NCBI GenBank assembly: GCA_947034885.2
Contig: OX344751.2
Location: 45,103,082 to 45,167,081 of the forward strand
From: Thuidium tamariscinum
Taxonomy: Eukaryota; Streptophyta; Bryopsida; Hypnales; Thuidiaceae
Length of the DNA stretch: 64,000 nucleotides
Reading direction: 5' to 3'
Position 1 is the stretch's first letter. Each line of letters begins with the position of its first letter. A program made the translations under genes and the position numbers. This document shows positions 13,033-24,244 of the stretch, piece by piece. The notes beneath the pieces are model-generated. The model saw nothing but the letters and a program-made list of their open reading frames with translations. It made no database searches and was not told the origin of the DNA.

Positions 13033-13767
13033 TTAGCCCTTAAAGGACGGGCCTGTAACCACTGGTTGGAAGCCCCATTGCTGGTCACTCAATTTGATAC
13101 CGTTTAGGAACCAATCGAGTATGAAATTTTTATTTTTTATTTTTCAGAGATGGAAGCACATGTCTTCTACACTGTGCAGAAATCTCAAATTTTTTTGAGG
13201 AAAATTGATTTTGATGAGATTTTTGGAAGAGAAAATGAAGAAAAAATCATAGAAAATAGAAAATTATCTCAAAAAATTTGAAAATTTCACGATGTGTGTA
13301 AATTGTAGTGACAAACATCATGGTGTAAACTCAACTTCCGTGTACACCTATTTATAGGTTGCAGTGAACATTAAAAATGCAGCCAAAATTCCAATTGCAA
13401 TAAAAGATTCAATTTTCCAAATTTTTCCAAAATTCCAATTGGAGTAGAAACTAGAAGAAAAGACCTTCATTTCATTAGTTGGACTCAAACTCAAAAAATG
13501 TCATTTTCAAGGAGAAATTTCAGATTCAGTCAATTTCTCAATATACACTAAAATGGCAAATGTTGCCATCCGTTTTCTCTAATTACTTCTCAACTACATA
13601 AAAACAAATAGTAGATAGACTAAAAACTCAATTGGAGAGTCTTTACAATTCACCATGAAAGGTGATTAAAAAAAAAGTGGATGAAAAAACTGTTGTTCAC
13701 ATATTGTGTTGCCCCTGCGAAGTCATCCAAACGCCAAAAATTGGCGCTGGCAACGCTTAGGGGTTAG
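13033..13767. mobile_element. TTAA-type TIR element flanked by TTAG/TTAG
   Basis: The left end CCCTTAAAGGACGGGCC and right end CGCTTAGGGG are flanked by TTAG on both sides (13033-13036, 13764-13767). It is the same subfamily as 57550-58295, with which it shares most of its length, including 'gatttcagattcagtcaattt'-type blocks and a 'gtggatgaaaaaa' block near the right end. A third, inverted member is at 41795-43388. The 57550 sibling has TTAA on both sides, so the TTAG pair may be a non-canonical target. No transposase is encoded. Confidence 0.75.
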
Positions 13768-14268
13768 GTATTGTTGTAGTTGGGACTCACGAACGAACCT
13801 CCATGTGAACAAATGGAAATATCTGCAGAAGTAGTTGTTGACTATGATGGCGAGTGAAGTAACTTTCTTGGGGGAAGGCAGCCTAATTATTCAACCAACC
13901 TAGCTAATTTCACTATTTAGTGGAGAAACTAGAAATCATTGCTAGTAATCTACTTAATGACTGAGTGAGAGACCTAAGCGAAAGATACCTCCTGAAGCTA
14001 AATGCAGAAGAAACCAAGTGGAAGGGATCAGTTCCCGGCCGGCTAGTTTTTGAAAAGAATCTCTGAATCTAGCTCTAGCTTGTCGCAGTCAGTTAGTTCC
14101 TGCAATCTCTAGCTCCTTTCAATCCGCTGTGTCAGTACGCCCTCAACGATCATACACATGTACACACGCGGAGGAGGCGATTCGCACTGAGGAGTCCTCA
14201 TTCAGAACTCGAGCGCGCGCGCTGCGGATCCTCGGCCCAGGCCAGTCAGTCTCTAGCTAAGTGTTACT

Positions 14269-14565
14269 TTGCGGAGCTCCATCGCTTCCCAGTACACTCA
14301 CTGTATGTTTCAGTATTACTCCAAACATCCCTTCAACATGGATTCAGCCATTCGGCCATATTATGGTAGTCTACTGTTTTCAACCAGTAAACTGCAAAAC
14401 TCAAGGCCTTCGGATCCCTTTGAGTCTGACAATATGCAATATGACGAAACCTGCAAACATGAAATTAGGCGCAAGAAGAATCGAAAGCTACAGGAAGTTT
14501 GGAATTCCAGTCAAAGATCTCAACTCCCAGCGCTGGAAATCATTTGCTTGTGTGTCACAATTTAG
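14269..14565 (+). CDS. Hypothetical open frame in a GC-rich island
   Basis: Ninety-eight codons that I cannot assign to a family. The frame follows about 500 bp (13770-14268) of unusually mixed, partly GC-rich DNA, including CGCGCGCGC near 14215, which could be a promoter and 5' leader. An internal Met at 14308 is an alternative start. The C-terminal half has a basic stretch, HEIRRKKNRKLQEVW, resembling a nuclear-localisation or DNA-binding patch, but no defined domain follows before the stop. An overlapping frame of similar length (14261-14569) weakens the case. It could be a first exon, a remnant, or chance. Confidence 0.25.
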   Translation: MRSSIASQYTHCMFQYYSKHPFNMDSAIRPYYGSLLFSTSKLQNSRPSDPFESDNMQYDETCKHEIRRKKNRKLQEVWNSSQRSQLPALEIICLCVTI

Positions 14566-14618
14566 TTGAGGAACATTAATCCTGAAGTCCCAAGGCCCCT
14601 TTTCTCATCAAATTCCAC

Positions 14619-15031
14619 TTAACCCCTAAAAGCCCAAGGGGTTAGGACAAAACACAAATGTGTTATAAAATATAAGTTCTATAACTTTTTTGAAGTAAGC
14701 ATCAAAGAAGATAATGTAAAGCACAACAAGTAAAAAGTATCCATACGGTCAAAGTAAAAAAAATATTTATTAATGAGAGAATCAATACTTCCCCCAAATA
14801 GTAGATTTTTCAACATTAAGCAATTTTAAACACTTTGTGTTATTTCTCCTTTTCCTTGCTATAATTGTTGTTTGATCATATAGATCTAAGTTTTGAATGC
14901 AAATATTGAAACAAAATCCAATATTTTCAAATTTTGAAAAAAAAAATTGAAAAAAGTTTTTTTTTGCCCAAATATGCTGCCCGAAGTTGGGCAATGACTA
15001 TAAAATGGTCACTTGAGCACTAAAGGGTTAA
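14619..15031. mobile_element. TTAA-flanked TIR element (short)
   Basis: TTAA (14619-14622) followed by CCCCTAAAAGCCCAAG; the right end is CTTGAGCACTAAAGGG followed by TTAA (15028-15031). The inverted ends agree at most positions over about 16 bp. About 405 bp, non-coding. The right boundary is less certain because sequence related to the interior of larger TTAA elements continues directly after it. Confidence 0.5.
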
Positions 15032-17150
15032 AACTGCCATTTTTCTTGCAAAGTGCGAAAACCCCTTAAATATTGTGTTTTTTTGCATATCTAACTATGG
15101 AATCTTGCTTTAGACTCATGAAAGATTTTGTGTAAAAAATTCTAGAAACTTTGACTATATGGATTACAAGATATTTGTATTTAAAATGAAGAAAATTGAG
15201 TTTTTTACACCTTGCCTATAGCCAAGATTTGACGATTTTGAATCTTCTTAGCTTAATTGCACTACACATTTTGAACTAAAAAAAATTTATGTTTTAGAAA
15301 TTGAATTGATAGTCCAGAAATTCATTTCTTAAGATACTTGATTTTCATTCTTTAAAGAATTGGTAAATAGAAGTAGGTTCAAGATTGATCAAAAAACTAA
15401 ATCATTAATAGCTTTAAGAAGATATTGAAACTCAATAATTCCAAAAATAAGATTATTCTAGCAATTTAACCATGTAAAATTGTCAAAATTGTCAAAATTG
15501 CATTTAAAAATGAATTATAAATTCTTTTAAAAGAAGATACTTAGATTGAGGGTCAATGGAAGAAACATCGGTCCTATTTTGAATCATAATGGAGGTATAC
15601 TTTCTTGTTGTATCCTATTACTTTTGAAGTATAATTCCAATGAACATGAAATTTCTATCAAACATGCCTAACTTTATGATAATTAAATCCTTAATTTTTA
15701 GAAATTAAAAAAATTATTTTACACTTAAGAAATAATTTTGTTTTAGAGTTGTCATACTATGCAGTTTAGGGGTTTTACTACATTAGGAGTCCTTAAATTT
15801 AATGATTTCAAGTTGAAACTTTCGTGGTCTATTTGCATAGTAATAAAACATATATTTCAATATTTGCTAAAGGAAATCTAAAAATTTGGCAATTTTGTTA
15901 AAAGAGCGGTATTCCATTAGTTTAATACTTTTTATAGTTCAAACCATATAGTTTGAAATTTGAATCTGTTATAGATTTTTGAAATCTATACATGTTGTAT
16001 ATGTCTAAAATCTATATTTGTCCAAGAAGTTTCAAACCACGCTTTCCAAAATCTAAATCTATTATAGATTTTGGAAATTCTAGATGTGTGAAACTTTAGA
16101 AACATTTTAATCAATTTTTGTCCTTAAATGTTTTAAAATTCACATTATGGTAGGATCACCTTAAACTAAATAATTTTTTATAAGGAACATTATTGATTGT
16201 TGGAAAATTTCCAATTTTTAATTACTTAAAGACAAATTACAATTGAAGTTGAGTACAATACAAGAGTGATATTTGATACTAATATGAAAAAGTTATAGGA
16301 GGTCAATGTTGAATTGGTAAATTTTCTAACATTGTACTCTATTGTCAATGTTTACAACTTGAAGAAAGTGCAATAAGGTCTCAATTTTTGACATGGTTTT
16401 TAAATTTCTTTTCAAGATAGAAAAGTACATTAGTGAACTAAAAATATTATTTCAATCGATGCCTAGGAGCAAAAGTTATGTCAATGCCCTAGTCCCAAAA
16501 GCAATTTCCTAGACTGACATTGCAATAAAAATTCAAAAAATTGAATATTTTTAATTTCTAGTTCTTTTTTCAAAAAATTATATTGTTTGGAGCAATCTAA
16601 ACATCTTCTTGAAATTGAAATGTTCAACTTACAAAAGTCCTTTTTGAATGTAATTTTCATATTTTTTCAAAAAAAATTCTTGATGTCCATGGTTTTCTTT
16701 TTGTATAAACAATCTTTCTATTGGAATTATGGTATTTCAATTCCATCTTAGAGCTATTAATGTTTCAATGTTTCACTCAATCTTCGACCTATTTCTATTA
16801 AATAATTTTTTAATTAATGAAAATCAAGTTTTATTATTTAATTTAAATTTTTTAATCTAAAACTAAATATAGCAAAAAATTTAAATTAAAAAGATTCAAA
16901 GCCAAAAACCAAGTTACAAAATGTGCGAAGAAACTTGTCTTCTTCAATTTCAATGCAAATATCTTAAAATCTATATGGTCAAAGTTTTTGAAATTTCTAG
17001 TGCACATTTTTATGCTAGTCGAGTGCAAGATCCTATAGTTAGATATGCAGAAGATGAATTTTTTTTAAAAATTTCACCTTGCAATAAAAATGATAGTTTT
17101 AAGTGAATTTTTGCCAAGCCCAAAAATGCCTTGGTTAATTAGGAGTTAAA
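15032..17150. repeat. Mosaic of decayed TTAA-element interiors
   Basis: From about 15040 to 15200 the sequence is the inverse of the right half of the 933-952-bp TTAA elements ('ctgccattt', 'ggaatcttg', 'ggattacaagatat'). At 15745-15850 it matches the interior of the GGGTGA family ('gcagtttaggggtttt', 'tggtctat'). At 16970-17150 the right-half pattern returns in forward orientation ('tcctatagttagatatg'), ending near a TTAATT. No intact ends were found, so this is best read as old, overlapping insertions. Confidence 0.5.
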
Positions 17151-18269
17151 AAATAACCTACAAGATTAATTTTAGAACCCAATTTTTAGAGTTTCTCAAA
17201 AAAAAATCCACACGGTTTATTTCTCTTTCTAGAATAATCTCACTATCATGGTTAGTGTGTTTTAATTCCATCTTAGAACTAATAAACATTTAGTTTTTCC
17301 TTCTATCTTATAATAGAATTTCAAAAAAAATTCAAAATCTCACTCAATTCTTCAACACACAAAATTTCTTAATCTAAATCTATCATGCAAAGATTTTGAT
17401 TTTTAGGATTGAAAGTCAAAAAATCTAGTGATGGGAGGTGCAAAAAATCATTTTCTTTTCTTCACTCTAAAATTAATTTTTAAAACCATTGGGATTGGTG
17501 TTTTTCAATTCCCTAACTAATTTATCAACAATTTAATATTTTAAATCATTCTCTATTGCTTTCCACTTACTATTTTTTTCCTATATGTTGTACAAATCTA
17601 AATGATTTGAAAATTTTCAAACAGGTAGCCAATTAGGCTTGAATAATGAATCCAAAAAAGCACCATAAAAAAATGAACATGTTTTCATACAAATGTGACC
17701 TTGTGAAGTGCACCTCCTTTATTTTTTGTGGTGACATAAAAAAGATTTTTGTCTATTCAAATGCTAATATATTGCAATCCACAATTCCTCATAGTGAAAA
17801 TTTCTGAAATTTTTTCCTGATCTTTTAAAACCAATGTACTAAAAGATCCTATGATCACATATGTCCAAAAATTTTATTTTCAAAACTTTGCTACTTGTAG
17901 AAGAAATGGTAGTTTTGGAGCATTATTGCTGAAAACTTTGTGTCTGCCATCTTCTGAGAGGAAAGTAAAGAGGATAGTCACAAAACATGTTCACATTCAA
18001 TTAAAATTCAATTTTATCACTTCAGGTACACATGGCATGCCTTCACAGGACCATCAAAAGTTTCCACTTATCACCAACCAACCACACACAGACCCCCCAA
18101 GCTGTGGAGAACATAACTCTGAGTTTACATATGAAATGGGGAATTTGAATTGAAAGATGAAACAATATGCCCATGAAGAAAATTGTTGCTTGGGCTGTGA
18201 CATAGTTTTTTTGGCTTTCAGAAAACAGACCCCTTCTTGGCAATACTATGTGCTCAATGTGCTACTGGT
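17151..18269. other. AT-rich DNA with a truncated TTAA-element fragment
   Basis: Positions of about 17570-17960 resemble the right half of the large TTAA elements (blocks 'tgtgaccttgtgaagtgcacc' split around 17695-17712 and 'agaaatggtagttttggagca' near 17902), but the CCTTTAGGGG terminus is missing. The small open frames here run through the repeat and are not called as genes. Confidence 0.45.
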
Positions 18270-18422
18270 TTAACCCATTAAAGACCAGGTTGATGATTGG
18301 TCAATGATTTTGGCTTTAAATGACAGGTTTTCATTAGTATTCACTCTGGCTGCTAATGAAAATATGTCACTTTTCATCCAAATATTCAGTTGCAGTCATT
18401 GACCTGGTCCTTAATGGGTTAA
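18270..18422. mobile_element. Short TTAA-flanked MITE
   Basis: TTAA (18270-18273), then CCCATTAAAGACCAGGT; the right end read inward is CCCATTAAGGACCAGGT, before TTAA (18419-18422). The 17-bp inverted repeats differ at one position. At 153 bp it is the smallest clear member of the TTAA family. Confidence 0.8.
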
Positions 18423-19176
18423 GAGTTTGCAACATTGACAAAGCCATCTTTGAGATAGAAAAATCAAATTCAAAGAAACATGTGCAAAATTTATTGAAGG
18501 TCGTGAACACACTTCATGCATTTCTGATTTTAGGGTTATACATATAAGGACAAACAACTGCTGCTACCATGCACTCCTACTTTGCCAAAACTTCATGTAG
18601 GACAAGAAGCAAGTAGACGAGAAATGAGAGTGCCTTAGAAGCAAAACAAGCATGATGAAACAAGCATAATGAAATTGAAAGTAAAACATGTCCTCTGAGT
18701 TAACGAGTACTTATCTTAATGCTAAAGGAAAAGAGCTTAGCCCCCATAAACTTCATCTAATCTCATAGTAGATCATAGAAAGCAAATGAAAAAGAAACAA
18801 TCTAATTGAAAGAAAACCACCATAATGGAGCGAGAATTCACCACGATAGAGAAGGAACACCATTGCAGACAAAAGAAAAACCCTAAAGAGTGAAGACTAA
18901 CTCAAAGTAGAAGTGCGATTGAGATGACAAATATAATCAACAGCTAAGATTTTTTGGGCTTTCAAATTTAGATCAATAGTAGCTTGGAGGGAAGGAGATT
19001 TTCACACAACAAAATCCATTGTTGTTGTTTTGGGGGGAGATTAGGGGAGCCATGGGCAAGGAAGGAACAATCATAATGAAAGATAGTAGAATATTCTTTT
19101 GAAATGCCATTGCAATTTGTCCACATGCATGATGCCCATTCTAATTGGTAGTACCATATATTCATTACAAATATAG
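18423..19176. other. Intergenic DNA
   Basis: No gene recognised. The minus-strand open frame 18968-19306 runs into the adjacent MITE and has no family resemblance. Confidence 0.4.
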
Positions 19177-19435
19177 CATTAGAGGAGATTTGAGGGCTCC
19201 AAAAGACTATGAGTTTCCAGAATGTGGGAACGCAAAAACTGTCAAGGAAGTGGGAATCCAATGTGGTTGTGAGTGCTACATCATTGATTTTTGGGGACTT
19301 TTTCACATTTCATGACTTTTTAAGAAAAAAATTAATTTTTGGTAAATGCTCGCTTCAAAATAGCCAACAATATTGGAAAGAGTTTCAAGAACAAACTCGA
19401 AACGGCCCTTTAGAGGCCTCAAATTTCATCTAATG
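19177..19435. mobile_element. MITE with CATTAG termini, AT-shifted copy
   Basis: The left end is CATTAGAGGAGATTTGAGGG; the right end read inward is CATTAGATGAAATTTGAGG. Interior blocks align in order with 8947-9244 (for example 'gtgggaacgca', 'gaacaaactcgaaacgg'), but many C/G positions of that copy are T/A here. It lies about 150 bp beyond the 3' end of the RING-H2 gene. Confidence 0.75.
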
Positions 19436-19587
19436 AGTATGACTTTTTTAAACCAATTATAAAATTTAACAATATTGCATTGTCATTGTCAATACATGTA
19501 GAAAACTAACTTCTTTTTAATTTGAAAACAATCTTTTTTTTCCTCTATTGGTTTGTAGAGTACAATAGTATTATAACAATGGAAAAA

Positions 19588-20901
19588 TCATTTTGTAAAT
19601 GAAACTTCAGCATTGCAGATTGGACAATTTTTTTTACATTGCAACCACTGTCTTATACAATCAAAATGATATATATGTTGGCAAGGTAGCTTGCACATAA
19701 TTGATTTCCCTTCAAAATCAACTTGACATACAACACATTGTTCTTGATGAAATTTGTCTTCTTGGGAGTTGGATGTATACACAAATTGTGGAAGTGCGGC
19801 AATGGATTGATGATCAAGACCCTTGCTCTCAACTCCCATTGCTTCTTCAAGTGCAAGCAAGTCCTCATAAGAATTGTTGTCTAAATCAACATCATCCATA
19901 TGCAAACCATTTTGAAGGTGATTGTTGATTCCCATCATTTCTTCTAGTATGGGCCCATCCTCATATAAATCGTCGCCTAAATCAACATCATCCATACGCA
20001 AACCATTTTGAAGGTGATTGTTGATTCCCATCATTTCTTCTAGTATGGGCCCATCCTCATATAAATCGTCGCCTAAATCAACATCATCCATACGCAAACC
20101 ATTTTGAAGGTGATTGTTGATTCCCATCATTTCTTCTAGTATGGGCCCATCCTCATATAAATCGTCGCCTAAATCAACATCATCCATACGCAAACCATTT
20201 TGAAGGTGATTGTTGATTCCCATCATTTCTTCTAGTATGGGCCCATCCTCATATAAATCGTCGCCTAAATCAACATCATCCATACGCAAACCATTTTGAA
20301 GGTGATTGTTGATTCCCATCATTTCTTCTAGTATGGGCACATCCTCATATAAATCGTCACCTAAATCAACATCATCCATACGCAAACCATTTTGAAGGTG
20401 ATTGTTGATTCCCATCATTTCTTCTAGTGTGGGCACATCCTCATATAAATCGTCGTCTGAATCAACATAATTCACATGCAAAATATTTTGAAGGTGATTG
20501 ATGGTTCCCATTATGCGTTCTTGGTCTTCTTTTATATGTTCTAGATTTCCGCCTATACGTTCTAGGTTTCCGCCTATACATTCTAGGTTTCTCCTTATGT
20601 ATTCGAGATCTTCGCTTATGCAGTCTAGATTTCTGCTTATGCATTCTAGATTTCCACTTATGCGTTCTAGAACAAATCTATTCTCATAAGAATCATTGCT
20701 TGAATCAACATCATCCACATGCCAACCATTTTGAAGGTGGTCTTCATGAAATTGTGGGTGATATTCATATGAAGGCCTATATTGGAAGTTAATAGAGTCA
20801 CAAGTATCATCATAGTCTTCACTATCATAATCTACACTAATGTAAATGCCATCAATATTGTTTTCAAGATTAATACATTCATCATCATTGAAATTCTCCA
20901 T
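19588..20901 (-). CDS. RING-H2 E3 ubiquitin ligase with tandem-repeat N-terminus
   Basis: One 437-codon exon. The last about 50 residues form a RING-H2 finger: CVVC, then LPCQHIYHFDC, then CPIC, i.e. C-x2-C-x14-C-x-H-x2-H-x2-C-x10-C-x2-C with all eight zinc ligands present. The spacing resembles the BIG BROTHER/ENH1-like RING-H2 group, and the finger is expected to recruit an E2 enzyme. Before it lie seven acidic 32-residue repeats (consensus core HLQNGLRMDDVDLGDDLYED). Before those is a heptad-like series (NLECISRNLDCI and variants), probably coiled-coil. The extreme N-terminus is acidic and Tyr-rich. The start is the first Met of the frame, 50 bases after a local AT-rich stretch, and nothing upstream extends it. 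The gene stands alone in a TE-rich region. No substrate can be inferred. The long open frame, kept open through the repeats, argues that it is functional. Confidence 0.85.
   Translation of the reverse strand: MENFNDDECINLENNIDGIYISVDYDSEDYDDTCDSINFQYRPSYEYHPQFHEDHLQNGWHVDDVDSSNDSYENRFVLERISGNLECISRNLDCISEDLEYIRRNLECIGGNLERIGGNLEHIKEDQERIMGTINHLQNILHVNYVDSDDDLYEDVPTLEEMMGINNHLQNGLRMDDVDLGDDLYEDVPILEEMMGINNHLQNGLRMDDVDLGDDLYEDGPILEEMMGINNHLQNGLRMDDVDLGDDLYEDGPILEEMMGINNHLQNGLRMDDVDLGDDLYEDGPILEEMMGINNHLQNGLRMDDVDLGDDLYEDGPILEEMMGINNHLQNGLHMDDVDLDNNSYEDLLALEEAMGVESKGLDHQSIAALPQFVYTSNSQEDKFHQEQCVVCQVDFEGKSIMCKLPCQHIYHFDCIRQWLQCKKNCPICNAEVSFTK
19831..20502 (-). repeat. Seven in-frame 96-bp tandem repeats within the RING-H2 gene
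   Basis: Unit length is 96 bp (32 codons). The middle four or five copies are almost identical at the DNA level, differing by changes such as gggcccatcc versus gggcacatcc. The outermost copies are diverged. The length is a multiple of three, so copy-number change keeps the frame. The gradient of identity (centre young, edges old) is the usual trace of expansion by unequal crossing-over or slippage. Confidence 0.95.
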
Positions 20902-23082
20902 CTTTGACTAATTATTATACTACCAATTCTCACCTAAATTCTTTGTTCTTAAGTCAATATTGCCAAAAGATTATTGAACAAACTTGAAGGTAATAGTGGC
21001 TAAGTCTAATTTATGACAATAATATTTTATATTAAAAATCTATAATTTATCTTGCAATGAAATTCCATTTCATTTGTATAAAAAAATCTATAAACACAAG
21101 ATTATATAATGACATTCACAAACCAAATGAAATCAAATATAAGAACAAGGAATTCTTTTATATCTACTTTCAATGAAAGAAATTCTATCAAAGTAAAAGT
21201 AGATCCAATCATAATAAAGTAAAATATATTGAAGCATACATTGTAGAAAATACAAATCATAATTAACAAGACTAAAGTAAAAGAAAAGTATGACAAAGTT
21301 GAAATGAAGTGAATTTTATATTAAATTAAAGGAAAAAATAATCAATAATCTATTACTAGATTCGATGGTGAAAGGCCAAGATAAATATACACACAAGCTA
21401 GGAGGTCCATGAAGTAATGGGTCTATAAAAACATCTTTGAATGTACATGTACATTTTGCTTTTTCATTGCAAAAAAATGTACAAATAGTGTACATTTCAA
21501 GAGGTGGATGCTTTTGGTGACCATCGTGTTTCAACTTAAAAAATTCATAACTAATTCCACAAAAAAACTCAAAATATGATATGACTTGGTTTGGCCTCCA
21601 AGCATCTAAACCCATCTTTCGAATTTACGATTTCAAAAAAATCATCATAAAGCACTATTTGGAAGGATATTTTGGAATTGAGGCGCAAATAAAAGTTGTA
21701 GAGTTTGAGTTTTAGATTTTATCTATACATTAAATTTACCAATGCTATCACCAATATTTTTTCTAAAAATTTCGAAAGGAAAATTTCAAAATTCCTTCTA
21801 TATTCAATTACAAGCAAATTAGTGGCATTTACAAAGTGTGGTCAAATATGACACTTCTCTTGTAGATTTTGGATACCTTAATGCCAACACCTAAACTAGA
21901 GATTTTACATAGATTTAAGTGATGGATTATTAGTTCTTGAATGCATGTATTATTGGCACAATGACTAAAAATATAGTTAATCCATCATGGACAAGATTTT
22001 TGGAGTTTTTTTAGTGGAATGAAGGGACTAAAGTGAAGCCACCTATTTCCGATCAACATCTTGTAATCAACCTATGTACTGACTTATTTCCAACCAAAGC
22101 GAGAATGATTTTTTTTTTCAAAATTGGGACTAATAAGTTCATGACACATGTTTTAAAGTAGTGAATAAAAAAGTAGAAAGCTAAATGTGTTGAATAAAAA
22201 AGTAGTTCTTGAATTATTGAAATTGAAAGAGTTTAGAAATCGACTATGCATTGAGAGCACTTTTTGCCTTTCAAAATTTATATTTTGTAGTACTAATTTC
22301 TATTCAAGCAAAAAAATTACCAATTTTTTTGCAATTCCCATCATTTCTATCATTGCACCTCTAAAAATATTTGCTTTGCTTTGCACTATACGAGACGGCT
22401 CTAAAATTGAATAGGCATTTTCAATCATCCAATAGGAGCTATGAAATGGATACTTGAATTGTGGGAAAATGAATTGTGGATTACAATGAACCTTGATAAG
22501 ATTTGTTTTTACTTCTTCAAAAAAAGAATTTGTTGTTCAACTACCTTCTTATAAATATTGAAAAATTTGAAATAATGATTCATTCAAGCATTCATTTCAG
22601 ATTTAGAAAGGGACGCTTTTAGAAACCATTTCTATTGTTTTATACATGTTGCAATGCTAGTTTTTAAACAAGCCTTTGGTTTTTTTCAAATTATGCATGG
22701 ATGGGTTTCCAAAGGCCTATGATCACAAATAGGGACTTATACCAGATTGTATTTGAAAATTCGTCACTAATTCAATAATGCTTCAAAAAATATGAAACAA
22801 CTTGTATTAAATTCCTCATCTATTTTTCTTTGACTGAAAAATAAAATAAAAATATTTCCATCTGAAGAGATACATGAAAAAGGCACATCAGCACTTAAAT
22901 GATCGCTTTTTAAGCCTCTTACCTTACACTAGATTATGTCTCAAATTGTTAATTTGATCAGTTATGGGTGGCTTCATCTTAGTAATAACTAGGTACAGTA
23001 GCAAAAGAGTGGCAGTTTTGCGAGTGAACACCACCTTCAAATGCTCCAACTGAAGGTGCATGGGGCCCTATCACAGAGTGCG
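20902..23082. repeat. Intergenic DNA with dispersed-repeat copies
   Basis: At 21430-21605 is an inverted copy of the GTACA-rich dispersed repeat seen at 1699-1840 and 53124-53320. At about 21610-21830 the sequence is the inverse of 44800-45010, part of a TTAA-type element. At about 21810-22000 it matches 61800-61990 in direct orientation. From 22000 to 23080 nothing recognisable was seen. No gene is called. Confidence 0.5.
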
Positions 23083-23515
23083 TTAAATGATACCATTGAA
23101 ATCCCGCTGAAATTTTTTATTTTTTTCATTTTTTATTTTTTTCAAGTTCAGATTCAGAATCAGAGACCCCAAATTAGCGAGGGGGACCCTGAACATACCA
23201 AAAAACCCAACACAAATATAAGGGAGAGGCACCCAATGGCGTCCCTGTACCCAATGCTGTCCGTTTCTACAGCACACAATCATTTCAGGCTATAAATATA
23301 CGTAGGCAGTACATGGCTTATTTCTTTTGACCTAAAACAATAAGCAGTCTACAGTCCCGCTACATTTCTGTTCTAGAATGAATGACGGACTTAGAAACAG
23401 ACGGCATTGGGTACAGGGACGCCATTGGGTGCCTCTCCCTTAAACCCCAAACCCTTGTCAACCCCTAGTAAAATGAGATTTACATTGCTGGGCCCACTAT
23501 CGATGGTATCATTTA
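23083..23515. repeat. Nested long inverted repeat (hairpin-forming locus)
   Basis: The inner arms 23222-23269 and 23392-23439 are 48 nt each and inverted with only two differences. They include GGGAGAGGCACCCAATGGCG and TACCCAATGC, around a 122-nt loop. An outer inverted pair (about 17 nt, TTAAATGATACCATTGA at 23083 and its inverse ending 23515) encloses them. A transcript would fold into a long hairpin. It is either a small foldback or MITE-like element, or an inverted-repeat small-RNA source. Short open frames in both arms are a by-product of the palindrome. Confidence 0.8.
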
Positions 23516-23672
23516 CCGTCATGCCCTTATCACTTTCAACAAGGAACATCCCCCCTTGATCTTTTTTTTGAGACCATAATTGGTGTACCACTGCAATTAC
23601 TCTGAGCTGGATTTGAGCTTTTGGGTGCGGACCTTGATAATTATTTGAATGTCGAGAAGCTTATAATAAGGG

Positions 23673-23901
23673 TTAACCCTTAAACACTGTTGCAGATGTT
23701 TGGTGTCCTTTGAATGACAAAGAATTTTTTCTTGTAGGATATAAGTGTAACTTTTCATCTTCGATATTAGGGGTGGAAAGTGATAGTCTTTTACAATATT
23801 TGAATTTCAAATGAATATTATTGGCTTTTTAAAGCAAATGATGTCACATGCTATCAAAATGCATGATTTCTACGGCCACCTTTCCATCCTTCAAGGGTTG
23901 T
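23673..23901. mobile_element. Short TTAA-type MITE (right flank mutated)
   Basis: TTAA (23673-23676) then CCCTTAAACAC; the right end is CCTTCAAGGG followed by TTGT, apparently a mutated TTAA. The interior is the inverse of 41566-41798 (shared 'catgcattttga' and 'gaaatcatgc' blocks), which has TTAA on both sides. 229 bp, non-coding. Confidence 0.55.
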
Positions 23902-24244
23902 CCATATGAATATAGACAAAATTAAGCTTGCAAATAGCAATGGATTTTAATTGAAAAATTTCAAACCTAGTGGTGAAAATCTTTCAAGAAAAAACTTTTG
24001 CAATATTTTATATTGAAAATTTATCAAAGTTGAACTTTCAAAAGTGAATTTCATATTTTATTTTTGATAAAGATATAATATAGTTATTATTATAATACTC
24101 TAAAAATATTTTCAGCACTTATCTTACTAATAAGAGTGCAAAGAATAAAAGCCCTACCCTGAGATATGGTATAGTAAAGAAGAACATTAAAATAATTGAA
24201 TATTTATTATTTTATATTGGTCTCCAAACAAAATTCCTTATAAT

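Noticed and set aside
20498..20689. Plus-strand frame rich in SRF/PIRSRF repeats
   Set aside because: It is the antisense reading of the heptad repeats in the RING-H2 gene.
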